A DNA stretch of 62,050 nucleotides from Actinomycetes bacterium. GTDB taxonomy: Bacteria; Actinomycetota; Acidimicrobiia; Acidimicrobiales; Acidimicrobiaceae. The position numbers and the translations under genes are program-made. The stretch lies in NCBI GenBank assembly GCA_021803345.1, contig JAJZLS010000079.1, positions 1-62,050 of the forward strand, in the 5' to 3' direction. Shown here in pieces: positions 1 through 8,193 of the stretch (position 1 is the stretch's first letter; each line of letters opens with the position of its first letter). The notes below the pieces were generated by a model. That model was not told where the DNA came from. It saw only the letters and a program-made list of their open reading frames with translations, and searched no databases.

Positions 1-15
1 AAGCCGAGAAATTGG

Positions 16-690
16 TCAGTAAGCCACGCCTACGCTGGCCAAACTCTGATTCCTCGGCTTAATGAAAACCTCGGCATAATCACTATGGTGGGTCAATTCA
101 CCAGGTCGCACTACTCTTTGATAGGTGGCCATATCAAGAGCATCGGTTGCCAGGTCACTCTTGAGTGACGCAGAAACCTTCCATCCTACGATTGTTCTTG
201 AAAATACATCTGTAATGAAGGCAACGTATGCCCAGCCGATCTTTGTCTTGACATAAGTGATATCCGCCACCCATAAGTGGTTTGGACCATTAGATATAAA
301 TCTCCTATTGACAAGGTCTTTTGGTCGTTCAGCAAGTTCATTTGCAATTGTGGTTACAACGTAAGTTTTTCCACGTCTAACTCCACTAATACCAAGTTCA
401 GCCATCAGCCGTTCGGTAGTGCAACGTGCAATATCAATACCTTCACGCTTGAGTGCAGCCCAGAGCTTTCTAAGTCCATAAACAGCGTAATTCTCCTTAT
501 GAATCCGACTTATCTCTATCTTCAGCAATTCATCACGTAGCGACCTGGCTGAAGGGACTCGTGATTTATGGGCATAGTAGGTCGAGGAAGCAAACTGCAG
601 AACTCTACAGATCGGCTGGACTCCCCATCTTTGTTTGTTCAGATCTATGAAAGCGATTACTTGTGTCGCTTCATGCTTGGACCGTCCAAC
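16..690 (-). pseudogene. IS3-family OrfB (integrase-type transposase), C-terminally truncated
   Basis: The minus-strand frame reads through an IS3 OrfB-like sequence: an HTH_21-like N-terminal part (YGLRKLWAALKREG) followed by the rve/DDE core with the first Asp in WVADITYV and the second in ITDVFSR. The frame is open upstream of position 528 to about 690, so it overlaps the end of OrfA, as expected for an IS3 OrfAB made by programmed frameshifting. After HHSD the family sequence is lost: a short unrelated tail follows and the frame stops at 16-18. The block with the catalytic Glu is therefore missing and the product should be inactive. An inverted repeat (AAGCCGAG at 1-8, CTCGGCTT at 53-60) lies at the break. 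The total is about 220 codons against roughly 280-300 for an intact OrfB. Confidence 0.8.
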
Positions 691-986
691 TCGGTCGCAA
701 AGAAAATCGATGCCGCTCGTAATATCTCATTGGCCCGACGAAGTTCTATGACTTCACGCTCAAGCTGGCGATTGTGCTCCTTCTCATCAGTAGTTATGCC
801 TTTAGCGTCACCGGTATCTATCTCAGCCTGACGCACCCAGGCGCGGAGTGTCTCAGGTGTCATACCTAATTTCTGCGACACCGACTGAATGGCTGCCCAA
901 GTTGACGGATACTCACCCCGGTGATCAGTGACCATACGGATTGCTCGATCACGAACTTCTGGCGCATACCTATTTATCTTTCCCAT
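657..986 (-). CDS. IS3-family transposase OrfA (helix-turn-helix)
   Basis: 109 residues. Residues 1-60 match the transposase_8/IS3 OrfA helix-turn-helix type (KINRYAPEVRDRAIRMV, then an SVSQKLGMTPETLRAWV recognition region). A leucine-zipper-like coiled coil follows (REVIELRRANEILRAA), which is typical for OrfA. ATG at 984-986 is preceded by an AAAGGAG ribosome binding site on the minus strand. It overlaps the upstream part of the OrfB frame, the usual IS3 arrangement. A related, more decayed OrfA copy lies at 59792-60067 at the other end of the window. The element left end is probably near 1030-1040, judged only from where similarity between the two copies fades. Confidence 0.85.
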   Translation of the reverse strand: MGKINRYAPEVRDRAIRMVTDHRGEYPSTWAAIQSVSQKLGMTPETLRAWVRQAEIDTGDAKGITTDEKEHNRQLEREVIELRRANEILRAASIFFATELDGPSMKRHK

Positions 987-1089
987 AATGACGACTCCTT
1001 TAACCCAAGACTAAGAGTCTCCAGAATTTTCGGGGCGTATCAGCAACTACCCTACAAGCTTTCCGTGATGAATGTCCCAGATCGCACAA

Positions 1090-1345
1090 TCCAGCTACGA
1101 CCTGGTACTTCCTTTTGGACTCAATATCACCTCTTGGTCAAACCAAGCGCAGGCATCCTTTGTGAGTTGCAGTTCGTCTTCAAGCTCCTTGAGCCGCTTC
1201 GAGCTTTACGCAGCTCGTCAACATGGTGGCTCATCACAAGTTCACCTGAAAGCTTTTGCTTACATAAGCTCTGTCTGAGTTTGTTGGGATATGATCTTGA
1301 CGCTCGTACCTTTGCTAGGTGGCTGGTGTAATTTAGCTCTTTCAA
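1090..1345 (-). pseudogene. degenerate transposase OrfA-like scrap
   Basis: No intact gene is visible. On the minus strand one frame contains KELEDELQLTKDACAWFDQEV followed by a stop. This resembles the C-terminal coiled coil of IS3-type OrfA proteins. An overlapping frame holds a 72-codon stretch that appears to be the upstream part of the same decayed gene after a frameshift. It lies between the IS3 left end and the IS1182 transposase, which fits old insertion-sequence debris. The identification rests on the short coiled-coil stretch only and is weak. Confidence 0.3.
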
Positions 1346-1493
1346 CCTTGACCAAGGATACGCAAGTCATAGCGACCTGTAAATCTGGAATTTAGTCTTG
1401 AATTTACTCAGATATTCGCTTTATAAATAGCATTATGTGTTCTAGTTGAAGCTCATTTGCTCCCAGCTGGTGGGATTTCTCCCTTTTTCTCCA

Positions 1494-3056
1494 TCAAATG
1501 GGCACTACATGTGGAGATTCTGGGGGAATTACTCCCAGTATTGCAAGTCTGGCAAGATTTTGGGCAGCAACCAGCAAGAGAAAGTCAGCAGTTACCTTTG
1601 TTATTCCCCGTACTCTTGCCTTACGTCCACCATGAAGACGTCGTGTTAGATGAGCTAGTTTACGTTCTACTTTGGGACGGATCTCTCTGTAGTCTTGTCG
1701 AAAAGCCGGATCAGCAAATCTGAGTCTTGCTTGTTGTAGCTGTTGTTCGAATGGAGATATTTGAATAGTTCGTCCTGATTTGGATTTGGTGCATTGACTA
1801 ACGAGATAACAGCTACTGCAGTTCTTACCAAAAGCTGCTCTTGCTCCATCTAGGGTTCTTTTGGGTCTTATCCCAATGGTGATTCCAGCTTTACAGGTAA
1901 CGCTCCCTTTATCAAGGTCAATTACAAAGTCGCTCTTTGGAATGAGACCATCAATGCGCTTTGGGAACTTGGCCTTTATATGGGCCTCAATTGAGCGTTG
2001 TTCGAATTGATTGACAAGTTCCCCGCTGCCATAGGCATTATCTGCATATACCGCTTTGGTATCTTCATCAATGAGATCAAGGGCGGCACTTGAGTCATGG
2101 ACATTGCCGGGGGTAACACTGGCTGCAGTGATGATTTCAGATTCTGGGTCAATTGCTATATGGGCTTTGTAGCCATCAAAGCGACTTTTAGAGGACTTGC
2201 GTCCATGACGGGCATCTGTATCTACCGAGGAGATAATGCGGTCTTTGGCCACACGTTTAGCAATGACATATCTATCAGCTAATACTTCTAAGTCTTGCCC
2301 CATAATTGCAGAGAGAAAGATCAGAGCCTCTCTAAGTTCGTTATGGGTGGGCTTAGATTCAAAGTAATCCAGAATGATACTGGCATCTTTTGCGACTTCA
2401 TTTATAAGTTCATCCCGCTCGACGGGATCATCCCAGTTGATAATAGGCTTGGCACTCGGTAGATGTCGGTCCACTTCAATCAGGCGAGATACCACTTCTT
2501 TATAGGCAGACTCCTTGGAGATTGATTCTTTGTAGACACCTCTAATCCCACGACGTAACAAAGTGACGGTATCCATCGTTACCACTGCATCGTAAAGAGG
2601 GGTGGAATCGAGCACCCTTGTCTCTTTGACCAACTTGGCACGCGATACCACCTCAAGTACTTTATCAAAGATGCGTGTGGGGAAGTCTGAGCCAGCCAGG
2701 CGTGCCCGAAAGTCGACTAATACTGTATGGGCGAATCCTGGATATTCATATGGAAGGCCACCACAGGCGTACTTGTAGCGAATATCGAAGGTAAAGGCAT
2801 TGACCGCTTCTCTATCAGATAGCCCATGGAGGCGCTGTAGCACCATTACGGTAGCCAGTATCCGTGGAGGAATTGATGCCCGTCCGAGATTGTCATAGAG
2901 ATCGCAGAAGAATTCATCAGGAAATATCTCATCACCAAAGCGGTATAAAAGCTTGAAGATCGAGGTATCAGATAGAGCGTCATCGCACAGCCTTGCCGAT
3001 GAGCTATAGAGATCCTCCACTTCTGGAGTAGTACCTAAAGACATTTGGGAACCCAT
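1494..3056 (-). mobile_element. IS1182-type transposase, full length
   Basis: 520 codons with no internal stop. The N-terminal part has the IS1182-type DUF772 region (RASIPPRILATVMVLQRLHG, then SDREAVNAFTFDIRYKYACG). The first catalytic Asp is in VLDSTPLYDA, the second in the stretch KAHIAIDPESEII..VTPGNVHDS, and a Cys-rich element (CSSCYLVSQC) lies before the C-terminal helical end, as in full-length family members. Length and domain order agree with an intact IS1182 transposase. I could not define the terminal inverted repeats with confidence: candidate short matches near 1420 and 3130 are not convincing. No passenger gene is present. Confidence 0.88.
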
Positions 3057-3551
3057 TCTGGAAAACAGCAGCTAAGCTACTATTATACCAGGTCAGAGCC
3101 CGTATTATCTTAGTTTTACCTATCAAATAAAGCTATTTGCTCACAGATTTATCTGTGTCTCTATGATCAATTGCTGCCACGATTTACTGATTCAAAACAA
3201 TCACCGAATTTGATCTAAGGTCGTGGAAAAAAACACCAGCCACCTAGTGGGGTGATGCTTACTGCAAGCGCCATACCGTCGGAAGTGGGCGCCTTCCTTA
3301 AATCGGTTGGAAGTTCGTGAACTATACCTCAGGAGATAGTTGTGTTCGGTTGCGGCCAAATGTCAATTCAATTACAGAATGCCAGAATTCGAAGACTTAT
3401 TAGAATGGGCTAGATCTTACTCTTGCCGCCAGGTGGGATTACCTTTGCCGTGCTACATTTATGTAAGCATGAGACCCTCCTGCCTGGTAGCCGAAGGGTC
3501 TCATATCAGTAGTACTGATTTTTTATGACGTCGGTTTGAACGTCAAACATC
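3057..3551. other. intergenic stretch between IS1182 and tmRNA
   Basis: About 500 bases without a convincing gene. It holds the IS1182 upstream flank, and near its right end two inverted repeats (listed separately) that could terminate tmRNA transcription, which runs leftwards. A 62-codon open frame at 3340-3528 looks non-coding: it crosses the hairpins and lacks a ribosome binding site. Confidence 0.6.
3471..3524. terminator. two adjacent hairpins downstream of tmRNA, possible bidirectional terminator
   Basis: GAGACCCT at 3471-3478 pairs with AGGGTCTC at 3495-3502. A second palindrome, ATCAGT-AGT-ACTGAT at 3505-3519, is followed on the plus strand by a run of six T. On the minus strand these are the first structures met after the tmRNA 3' end at 3552. 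A T-run follows only in plus orientation, so the assignment as tmRNA terminator is tentative. Confidence 0.4.
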
Positions 3552-3905
3552 TGGTGGAGGTGGCGGGAATTGAACCCGCGTCCTTCAGCTTCTCAGTAGG
3601 GCTTCTCCGAGCGCAGATAGAGGAGTGTTGTCGGCCTTCAATGGTCTCTATCACCCATTGTATGGCTTATCCCAAAAGAGTGTCCCTGAGCCGCCATTGG
3701 GAGTGACGGCATTGGTAAGTTCCACTAATCGTCGCTCAGACACACCCCGTGGAACTGAAGGTGGCTGAACGTTGCCTACTTATTAAGCGGCAAGGGCGAG
3801 TTGTGGCTCGTCGTTTATTTTATGATTCCGACTCTTTAACGTGGATTCGGAGACCACGGCTCGCTTCTCCTACCTCGACGACCAAAGTCGAAGCCTGTCA
3901 CCCCC
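3552..3905 (-). ncRNA. ssrA: tmRNA (transfer-messenger RNA)
   Basis: The 3' end reads GGTTCAATTCCCGCCACCTCCACCA with an encoded CCA ending at 3552. The 5' end GGGGGUG at 3905-3899 pairs with the acceptor strand CACCUCC (one G-U pair), giving a 354-nt one-piece tmRNA. The conserved 5' stretch GACAGGCTTCGACTT is present. The tag reading frame runs AAC-GAC-GAG-CCA-CAA-CTC-GCC-CTT-GCC-GCT followed by TAA TAA, giving a tag ending NDEPQLALAA, the classical C-terminal proteolysis signal. The codon before AAC is ATA rather than the usual GCA or GCN, so the resume codon is uncertain (ATA or AAC). It releases stalled ribosomes together with SmpB, encoded just upstream on the same strand, and tagged proteins would be expected to go to ClpP-type proteases (clpP at 12958). 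Confidence 0.95.
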
Positions 3906-3948
3906 TGGGTAAATTATTTGAGGTTTAAAGCTTAGTCGGAAAAGGCGG

Positions 3949-4458
3949 TTAGGATCTTCTTCTTGCCATGGATAGTTCGCGTTGGGTATCTCTCAGAACA
4001 TCCCTTTGAGCGATTGCAGCTCTTTTATCGTAGCTCTTGCGACCCTTTGCCAGAGCTATCTCCATCTTTGCCCTTCCGTTTTTGAGATAGATCGAGATGG
4101 GCACAATCGTTTGTGACTGCTGTTGTGTTTTCTGAGACAGTTCTTCAATTTCCTCTTTATGTAGCAGCAGCTTTTTGTGTCTGTCAGGATCGTGACTCCC
4201 AAAGCCGTGTGAAAAATCATATGGAGGTATGTGGGCCTGGATCAGCCATGCTTCGCCGTTGTCGACCCTGATAAAGGCGTCTCTGATTTGTGCTTTTCCA
4301 AGCCTTATCGACTTTATTTCGGATCCTTTTAGTTCCAGTCCTGCTTCGAATGTTTGGAGAAGCTCGTAGTCGTGGCGAGCTTTGCGATTCTGAGCAACGA
4401 TTTTTATCCCAGTGGATAAATTGTTTTGTTTAGCCTGTTTATGTTTTTTGGATGTCAT
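3949..4458 (-). CDS. smpB: SsrA-binding protein SmpB
   Basis: 169 residues, normal length. The core shows the SmpB oligonucleotide-binding fold signatures: IVAQNRKARHDYELLQTFEAGLEL..GSEIKSIRLGKAQIRD, then AWLIQAHIPPY, and the basic C-terminal tail KGRKSYDKRAAIAQRD that enters the decoding centre in known structures. SmpB binds the tRNA-like domain of tmRNA and brings it to stalled ribosomes. The gene sits 43 bases upstream of the tmRNA on the same strand, a very common pairing that supports both calls. The N-terminal MTSKKHKQAKQN is lysine-rich. The short divergent interval to mec (29 bases) must hold both promoters. Confidence 0.96.
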   Translation of the reverse strand: MTSKKHKQAKQNNLSTGIKIVAQNRKARHDYELLQTFEAGLELKGSEIKSIRLGKAQIRDAFIRVDNGEAWLIQAHIPPYDFSHGFGSHDPDRHKKLLLHKEEIEELSQKTQQQSQTIVPISIYLKNGRAKMEIALAKGRKSYDKRAAIAQRDVLRDTQRELSMARRRS

Positions 4459-4487
4459 AGCTCTCTCACCAAACTATCCTTCGAATA

Positions 4488-4889
4488 GTGCTTACTATTT
4501 CGCAAATATACCTTGAAGAGATGATTGCTCACGCCATAAAGGAGTATCCCTTGGAGGCATGTGGCTTGATTGCTGGGAAAAGTGACCAGGTTGAGGTCTT
4601 TTATAAGACTCGAAATGATGCTGCTTCAGCTCGAATTTATACCGTAAATCCAGGGGACTATTTGAAGGCCGATCGTGATGCGGAATCCAAAGACATGTCA
4701 ATCATCGGAGTGGTTCACTCTCATACTCATTCTGAAGCTTTTCCATCACCCACCGACGTGGCTCAGGCGCCAGATCCTTCTTGGCATTACGTATTAGTGT
4801 CATTAAAGCATAAAGATCCTATTGTGCGATCATTTGCCATCGTTGAAGGGAACATAATAGAAGAGTCTGTTGTTAGTCTTAATTGCTAG
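4488..4889 (+). CDS. mec: Mec-type JAMM metallopeptidase (CysO-cysteine peptidase)
   Basis: 133 residues, a compact MPN/JAMM domain. The zinc motif is complete: Glu23 in PLEACGL, His77 and His79 in HSH, then exactly seven residues to Ser87 and Asp90 in SPTD, i.e. HSHx7SxxD. In Mycobacterium tuberculosis the homologue (Rv1334) cleaves cysteine from the CysO-cysteine adduct. The next two genes are cysO and cysM in the same order as in mycobacteria, which makes this role very likely. Here the enzyme may also remove the two residues after the Gly-Gly of CysO (see cysO). The start is GTG at 4488 with no clear ribosome binding site; the mRNA may be leaderless. Confidence 0.9.
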   Translation: MLTISQIYLEEMIAHAIKEYPLEACGLIAGKSDQVEVFYKTRNDAASARIYTVNPGDYLKADRDAESKDMSIIGVVHSHTHSEAFPSPTDVAQAPDPSWHYVLVSLKHKDPIVRSFAIVEGNIIEESVVSLNC

Positions 4890-4925
4890 AATAATAATCA
4901 GTTAAGTCAACATTCAGGAGGAATC

Positions 4926-5207
4926 GTGGGAATCGAAGTTCGCCTACCTACAGTATTAAGGTCTGCAGCTGGTGGTCAAGCCACTGTATCCGTAGAAGGA
5001 GAGACCATAGGTGAGGTACTGAAAGATCTCACTAATAACTTTCCTGGACTAGGTGCACAGGTAATAGCCGAGGACGGTACATTGCACAGGTTTGTCAATG
5101 TTTATCTGAACGACGATGACGTCAGGTATCTAGAGAGACTAGAGACCAAGGTTGTTGATGGTGACGTGATTTCGATTTTGCCGGCAGTTGCTGGTGGAAC
5201 TCTGTAA
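4926..5207 (+). CDS. cysO: CysO sulfur-carrier protein (ThiS/MoaD-like)
   Basis: 93 residues with the beta-grasp ubiquitin-like fold of the ThiS/MoaD family. The sequence VNVYLNDDDVR followed by DGDVISILPAVAGG is close to mycobacterial CysO. GTG start at 4926 is preceded by AGGAGG about 6 bases upstream. Known function: the C-terminal glycine is converted to a thiocarboxylate, attacked by the CysM-bound aminoacrylate, and Mec then releases cysteine. Unlike M. tuberculosis CysO, which ends in Gly-Gly, this protein carries two extra residues (Thr-Leu) after Gly-Gly, so it should need trimming before activation, as described for the Pseudomonas QbsE/QbsD pair. It lies 36 bases after mec and 73 bases before cysM, probably in one operon. 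Confidence 0.93.
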   Translation: MGIEVRLPTVLRSAAGGQATVSVEGETIGEVLKDLTNNFPGLGAQVIAEDGTLHRFVNVYLNDDDVRYLERLETKVVDGDVISILPAVAGGTL

Positions 5208-5280
5208 TCCGTATTTGAACTGAATATTCGATTTATCAAAGCGTCACTATAGATTGTGCGATAGAGAAAAGAGTTCTGAT

Positions 5281-6228
5281 ATGACCGTCTACTCCAGTGT
5301 TTTAGACATAATTGGCAGAACCCCTATGATAGATATAAGCCAATTAAGTCCTAACCCTCGGGTACGCATAATTGCAAAACTGGAGGGCCAAAATCCAGGT
5401 GGGTCCGTCAAGGATCGTATTGCTTTGGCTATGATCGAGCAGGCTGAAAAAGAGGGACTGCTGCAGCCTGGTTCAACGCTGATCGAGCCATCGTCGGGTA
5501 ATACCGGCATTGGATTAGCCATGGTGTGCAAGGTAAAGGGCTATAACCTCAAGATAGTGCTCCCTTCAAACGTTTCTGTCGAGAGGACCCAGCTGTTGTC
5601 GGTGTGGGGGGCGGAAATTATCCAGTCGCCGGGATCAGAAGGCTCAAACGGGGCTGTCAGGATGGCTAGAAAGCTGGCTGCAGAGCATCCGGAGTGGGTT
5701 TTTCTTTACCAATATGCAAATCCGTCCAACCCTAGAGCCCATTATGAATCGACTGGACCGGAAATATGGCACGATGTGCCGGAAGTCACCCACTTCATTG
5801 CCGGGCTTGGAACTTCAGGAACTTTGATTGGTGTTGGAAAATATTTGAAGGAGAAGAATCCAAAAGTTCAAGTTTGGGCTATCGAGCCTCCTTCGGGTGA
5901 GATGGTTGATGGGCTAAGAAACCTGGACGATGGGTATATCCCGCCAATCTTCATCGATAACGATGGTGAGCATCTGCTTGACCGCAAGACAGTGGTTGGC
6001 CCCAAGGAGTCAATCGAGTGGACCAGGAAGTTGGTAGATGCTGGATTGTTTGTCGGAATCTCTTCCGGGGCAATTATGGCAGGTGCTGTCAAGTGTGCAA
6101 ATCTGATTGAAGAGGGTACCATTGTAACCATAGTTTGCGATGGTGGTTGGAAGTATCTGTCGACCGGTGCTTGGACTGACGATATTGATCAAGTGACTGA
6201 GCGGGCCAAGAAAATCATATATTTCTAA
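5281..6228 (+). CDS. cysM: O-phosphoserine sulfhydrylase (cysteine synthase) CysM
   Basis: PLP-dependent fold-type II enzyme of about 315 residues from ATG 5281. Lys44 in NPGGSVKDR is the Schiff-base lysine, PSSGNTG binds the substrate carboxylate, and GTSGT with the later SSGA form the cofactor phosphate site. The stretch GLRNLDDGY contains the Arg that corresponds to the phosphate-binding Arg of mycobacterial CysM (LRNMDEGF), so O-phosphoserine is the likely substrate and CysO thiocarboxylate the sulfur donor. A longer reading from TTG 5254 is open, but ATG 5281 begins directly at the family start and is preferred. The mec-cysO-cysM order matches Rv1334-Rv1336. This route is valued under oxidative stress because the sulfur stays protein-bound. 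Confidence 0.93.
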   Translation: MTVYSSVLDIIGRTPMIDISQLSPNPRVRIIAKLEGQNPGGSVKDRIALAMIEQAEKEGLLQPGSTLIEPSSGNTGIGLAMVCKVKGYNLKIVLPSNVSVERTQLLSVWGAEIIQSPGSEGSNGAVRMARKLAAEHPEWVFLYQYANPSNPRAHYESTGPEIWHDVPEVTHFIAGLGTSGTLIGVGKYLKEKNPKVQVWAIEPPSGEMVDGLRNLDDGYIPPIFIDNDGEHLLDRKTVVGPKESIEWTRKLVDAGLFVGISSGAIMAGAVKCANLIEEGTIVTIVCDGGWKYLSTGAWTDDIDQVTERAKKIIYF

Positions 6229-6506
6229 ATTTTACAGTTGAATTTAACTTTTGATTACAGAAGCGTGATTGGCGTTCGCAGAACGATTCATCTTAAAGAT
6301 CCCTCCGTCAGACTGTTTGATGATCTAAACGATGAATACAGCGGGACTCTCAGAGAGTTTTAGCTCAAAGGGGCAATTCCATGGCGCCTTTGAGCCTAGC
6401 TGAACTGGTTGTTTCCAGCTTTGTTACCTAAAGTTAACCTTGAGTTTTAAAGAATTCATCTAGAGTTTTGATTCCCGTAAGTTCGGGTTCACCTTGTCAA
6501 GTCAAA
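6229..6506 (+). terminator. intergenic region after cysM with stem-loop at 6363-6395
   Basis: No gene is seen in the roughly 340 bases between cysM and the MFS gene. GCTCAAAGG at 6363-6371 pairs with CCTTTGAGC at 6387-6395 and could be a terminator-like structure for cysM, but no T-run follows. A shorter ACTCTC/GAGAGT repeat followed by TTTTA lies just before it at about 6345-6361. Confidence 0.35.
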
Positions 6507-6553
6507 ATGGAGCTAGCCAATATTGGTATTTGGCTAGAACTGAATAGCTCCAT
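6507..6553 (+). promoter_or_regulatory. long leader hairpin immediately upstream of MFS transporter
   Basis: ATGGAGCTAGCCAA at 6507-6520 pairs with TTGGCTAG at 6530-6537 and AGCTCCAT at 6546-6553, giving a two-part stem with an 8-nt bulge on the 3' side. It ends only a few bases before the AGAGGGG ribosome binding site (6555-6561) of the MFS gene, so it is placed to influence translation or mRNA stability. No known riboswitch family was recognised. Confidence 0.45.
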
Positions 6554-6567
6554 TAGAGGGGATTTGT

Positions 6568-7965
6568 GTGAATCAAAATAGTTCTATTTCTGAGGCGCTG
6601 GACGAGGCTCCAATCAGTCGCTTCCATACTCAGTCAATATTTACCGCAGGGATGGGGTTCTTTACTGACGCGTATGATCTCTTTATTATCGGCACTGCAA
6701 CTACTCTGATTGCTAAGCAGTGGGGTCTAAGTGCGAGCCAAACTGGATTAATAAATTCCATAACCTTACTGTCAGCCTTTTTAGGCGCGATCTTTTTCGG
6801 GAGAATTGCCGATGTCTTCGGCCGTAAAAGAACTTACGGCATTGAAGCAGCAATAATGGTGGTCGGGGCACTTCTCTCTGCTTTCGCTCCATCTTTTATC
6901 TGGTTGCTGGTATTCCGATTTATTTTGGGAATTGGAGTGGGCGGTGACTACCCAATGTCTGCCGTTCTGATGAGCGAGTTTTCTAACAAGAAAAACCGCG
7001 GCAAACTGGTTGGCCTGGTTTTTTCGATGCAGGCACTTGGTACAGTTGCCGGCTATGTTGTTGCTCTGGCTCTTTTGGCTGCAAAGGTTAATCCTGACAT
7101 TGCCTGGCGAATCATGCTTGGATTTGGAGCCGTTCCGGCGGCAGGAGTAATTTACCTGCGGCGGAAGATGCCCGAGTCTCCAAGATATTTGGCAAGAGTC
7201 CAGGGGAAGGCAACTGAAGCTGCTGCTGCGATTTCGAAATTCTCAGAAGGCGTTATAAGCATAAAGAATGCTTCTGAGGCGAGGAGGAAGCTGTCTTTCG
7301 GAGAGTTTATCTCCAATCCGAAGTATCTTCTCTACCTGCTAGGGACCGCAGGGTCATGGTTTGTATTTGACTATGCATATTACGGTAACTCAGTATCTGC
7401 TCCGCTCATTGTCACCAGCGTGCTTGGTTCATCTGGATCTAAAGTATTGACGGAAGCGATTGCACTGCAGTTGATCGTATTTTCCATCGCTGCGGTACCA
7501 GGGTACTTTTTGGCAGCGTTTTTTATGGATCGAATCGGTCATAAGCGTCTTCAACTAATAGGGTTTTTCTTCATGGGACTTGCCTTTTTGCTGATCGGAG
7601 TCATTCCAAACATCACCACCCTGCTACTGCCATTCCTGATGTTGTTTGGTCTTAGTTATTTCTTTGCTGAGTTTGGTCCAAATACCACAACATTTGTGAT
7701 GGCTGGAGAGGTGTATCCGACCAGTGCGCGATCTACCGGGCACGGTATTTCTGCGGGCATCGCTAAGTTCGGAGCATTTCTTGGAGTGTATATTTTCCCA
7801 ATCCTGAAAGCACATTTGGGAGTTGCCGGCGCTTTAGAGTTCTCTTTTGGAATGGCAATTGTTGGATTCCTGGTAACCCTGGTTTTACCCGAGACTGCAA
7901 ATCGTACTCTTGACGACATAACTGGTGAGATTCCTCTGGCAAAAGTTGACGCATTGGTCAGCTAG
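6568..7965 (+). CDS. MFS transporter, phosphate:H+ symporter (PHS/Pho84)-like
   Basis: 465 residues with 12 predicted membrane segments. The first segment has GMGFFTDAYDLFIIG, the loop after segment 2 has GRIADVFGRKRTYG, and segment 4 has GIGVGGDYPMSAVLMSEF. These three stretches are characteristic of the PHS subfamily of the major facilitator superfamily, which in fungi and plants imports phosphate with protons. Bacterial members are poorly characterised, and some related families carry aromatic acids or sugars, so the substrate is an inference. The start is GTG 6568 with AGAGGGG upstream. An elaborate hairpin just before the ribosome binding site suggests post-transcriptional control. A strong inverted repeat follows the gene. 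Confidence 0.82.
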   Translation: MNQNSSISEALDEAPISRFHTQSIFTAGMGFFTDAYDLFIIGTATTLIAKQWGLSASQTGLINSITLLSAFLGAIFFGRIADVFGRKRTYGIEAAIMVVGALLSAFAPSFIWLLVFRFILGIGVGGDYPMSAVLMSEFSNKKNRGKLVGLVFSMQALGTVAGYVVALALLAAKVNPDIAWRIMLGFGAVPAAGVIYLRRKMPESPRYLARVQGKATEAAAAISKFSEGVISIKNASEARRKLSFGEFISNPKYLLYLLGTAGSWFVFDYAYYGNSVSAPLIVTSVLGSSGSKVLTEAIALQLIVFSIAAVPGYFLAAFFMDRIGHKRLQLIGFFFMGLAFLLIGVIPNITTLLLPFLMLFGLSYFFAEFGPNTTTFVMAGEVYPTSARSTGHGISAGIAKFGAFLGVYIFPILKAHLGVAGALEFSFGMAIVGFLVTLVLPETANRTLDDITGEIPLAKVDALVS

Positions 7966-7989
7966 TCATTGTGAATCAAACATTTAGGA

Positions 7990-8023
7990 CATACAGCCAT
8001 CTCGCTTTTGAGATGGCTGTATG
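7990..8023 (+). terminator. perfect 14-bp stem-loop after MFS gene
   Basis: CATACAGCCATCTC (7990-8003), loop GCTTTT, GAGATGGCTGTATG (8010-8023). It lies 25 bases after the stop codon of the MFS gene. There is no T-run, so it may be a factor-dependent terminator or mRNA-stabilising structure. Confidence 0.6.
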
Positions 8024-8193
8024 TGATTAAGGTAAAAAATGAATTGATTTGGGTGCCGATCAGTAAATGGACTTGTCCTTGGTTTATTTTGTAATCAAAG
8101 ATTTTGCAACAGAGGATCTAAGTGTAAATAAAGCATATTGAATACCTTTCGCAGAGCAGTTTCACTTGCTTACCAGTGGGTAGACTTGGCGGG

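Noticed and set aside
3340-3528. 62-codon plus-strand frame as a gene
   Set aside because: It runs through two hairpins, has no ribosome binding site and no recognisable protein pattern.
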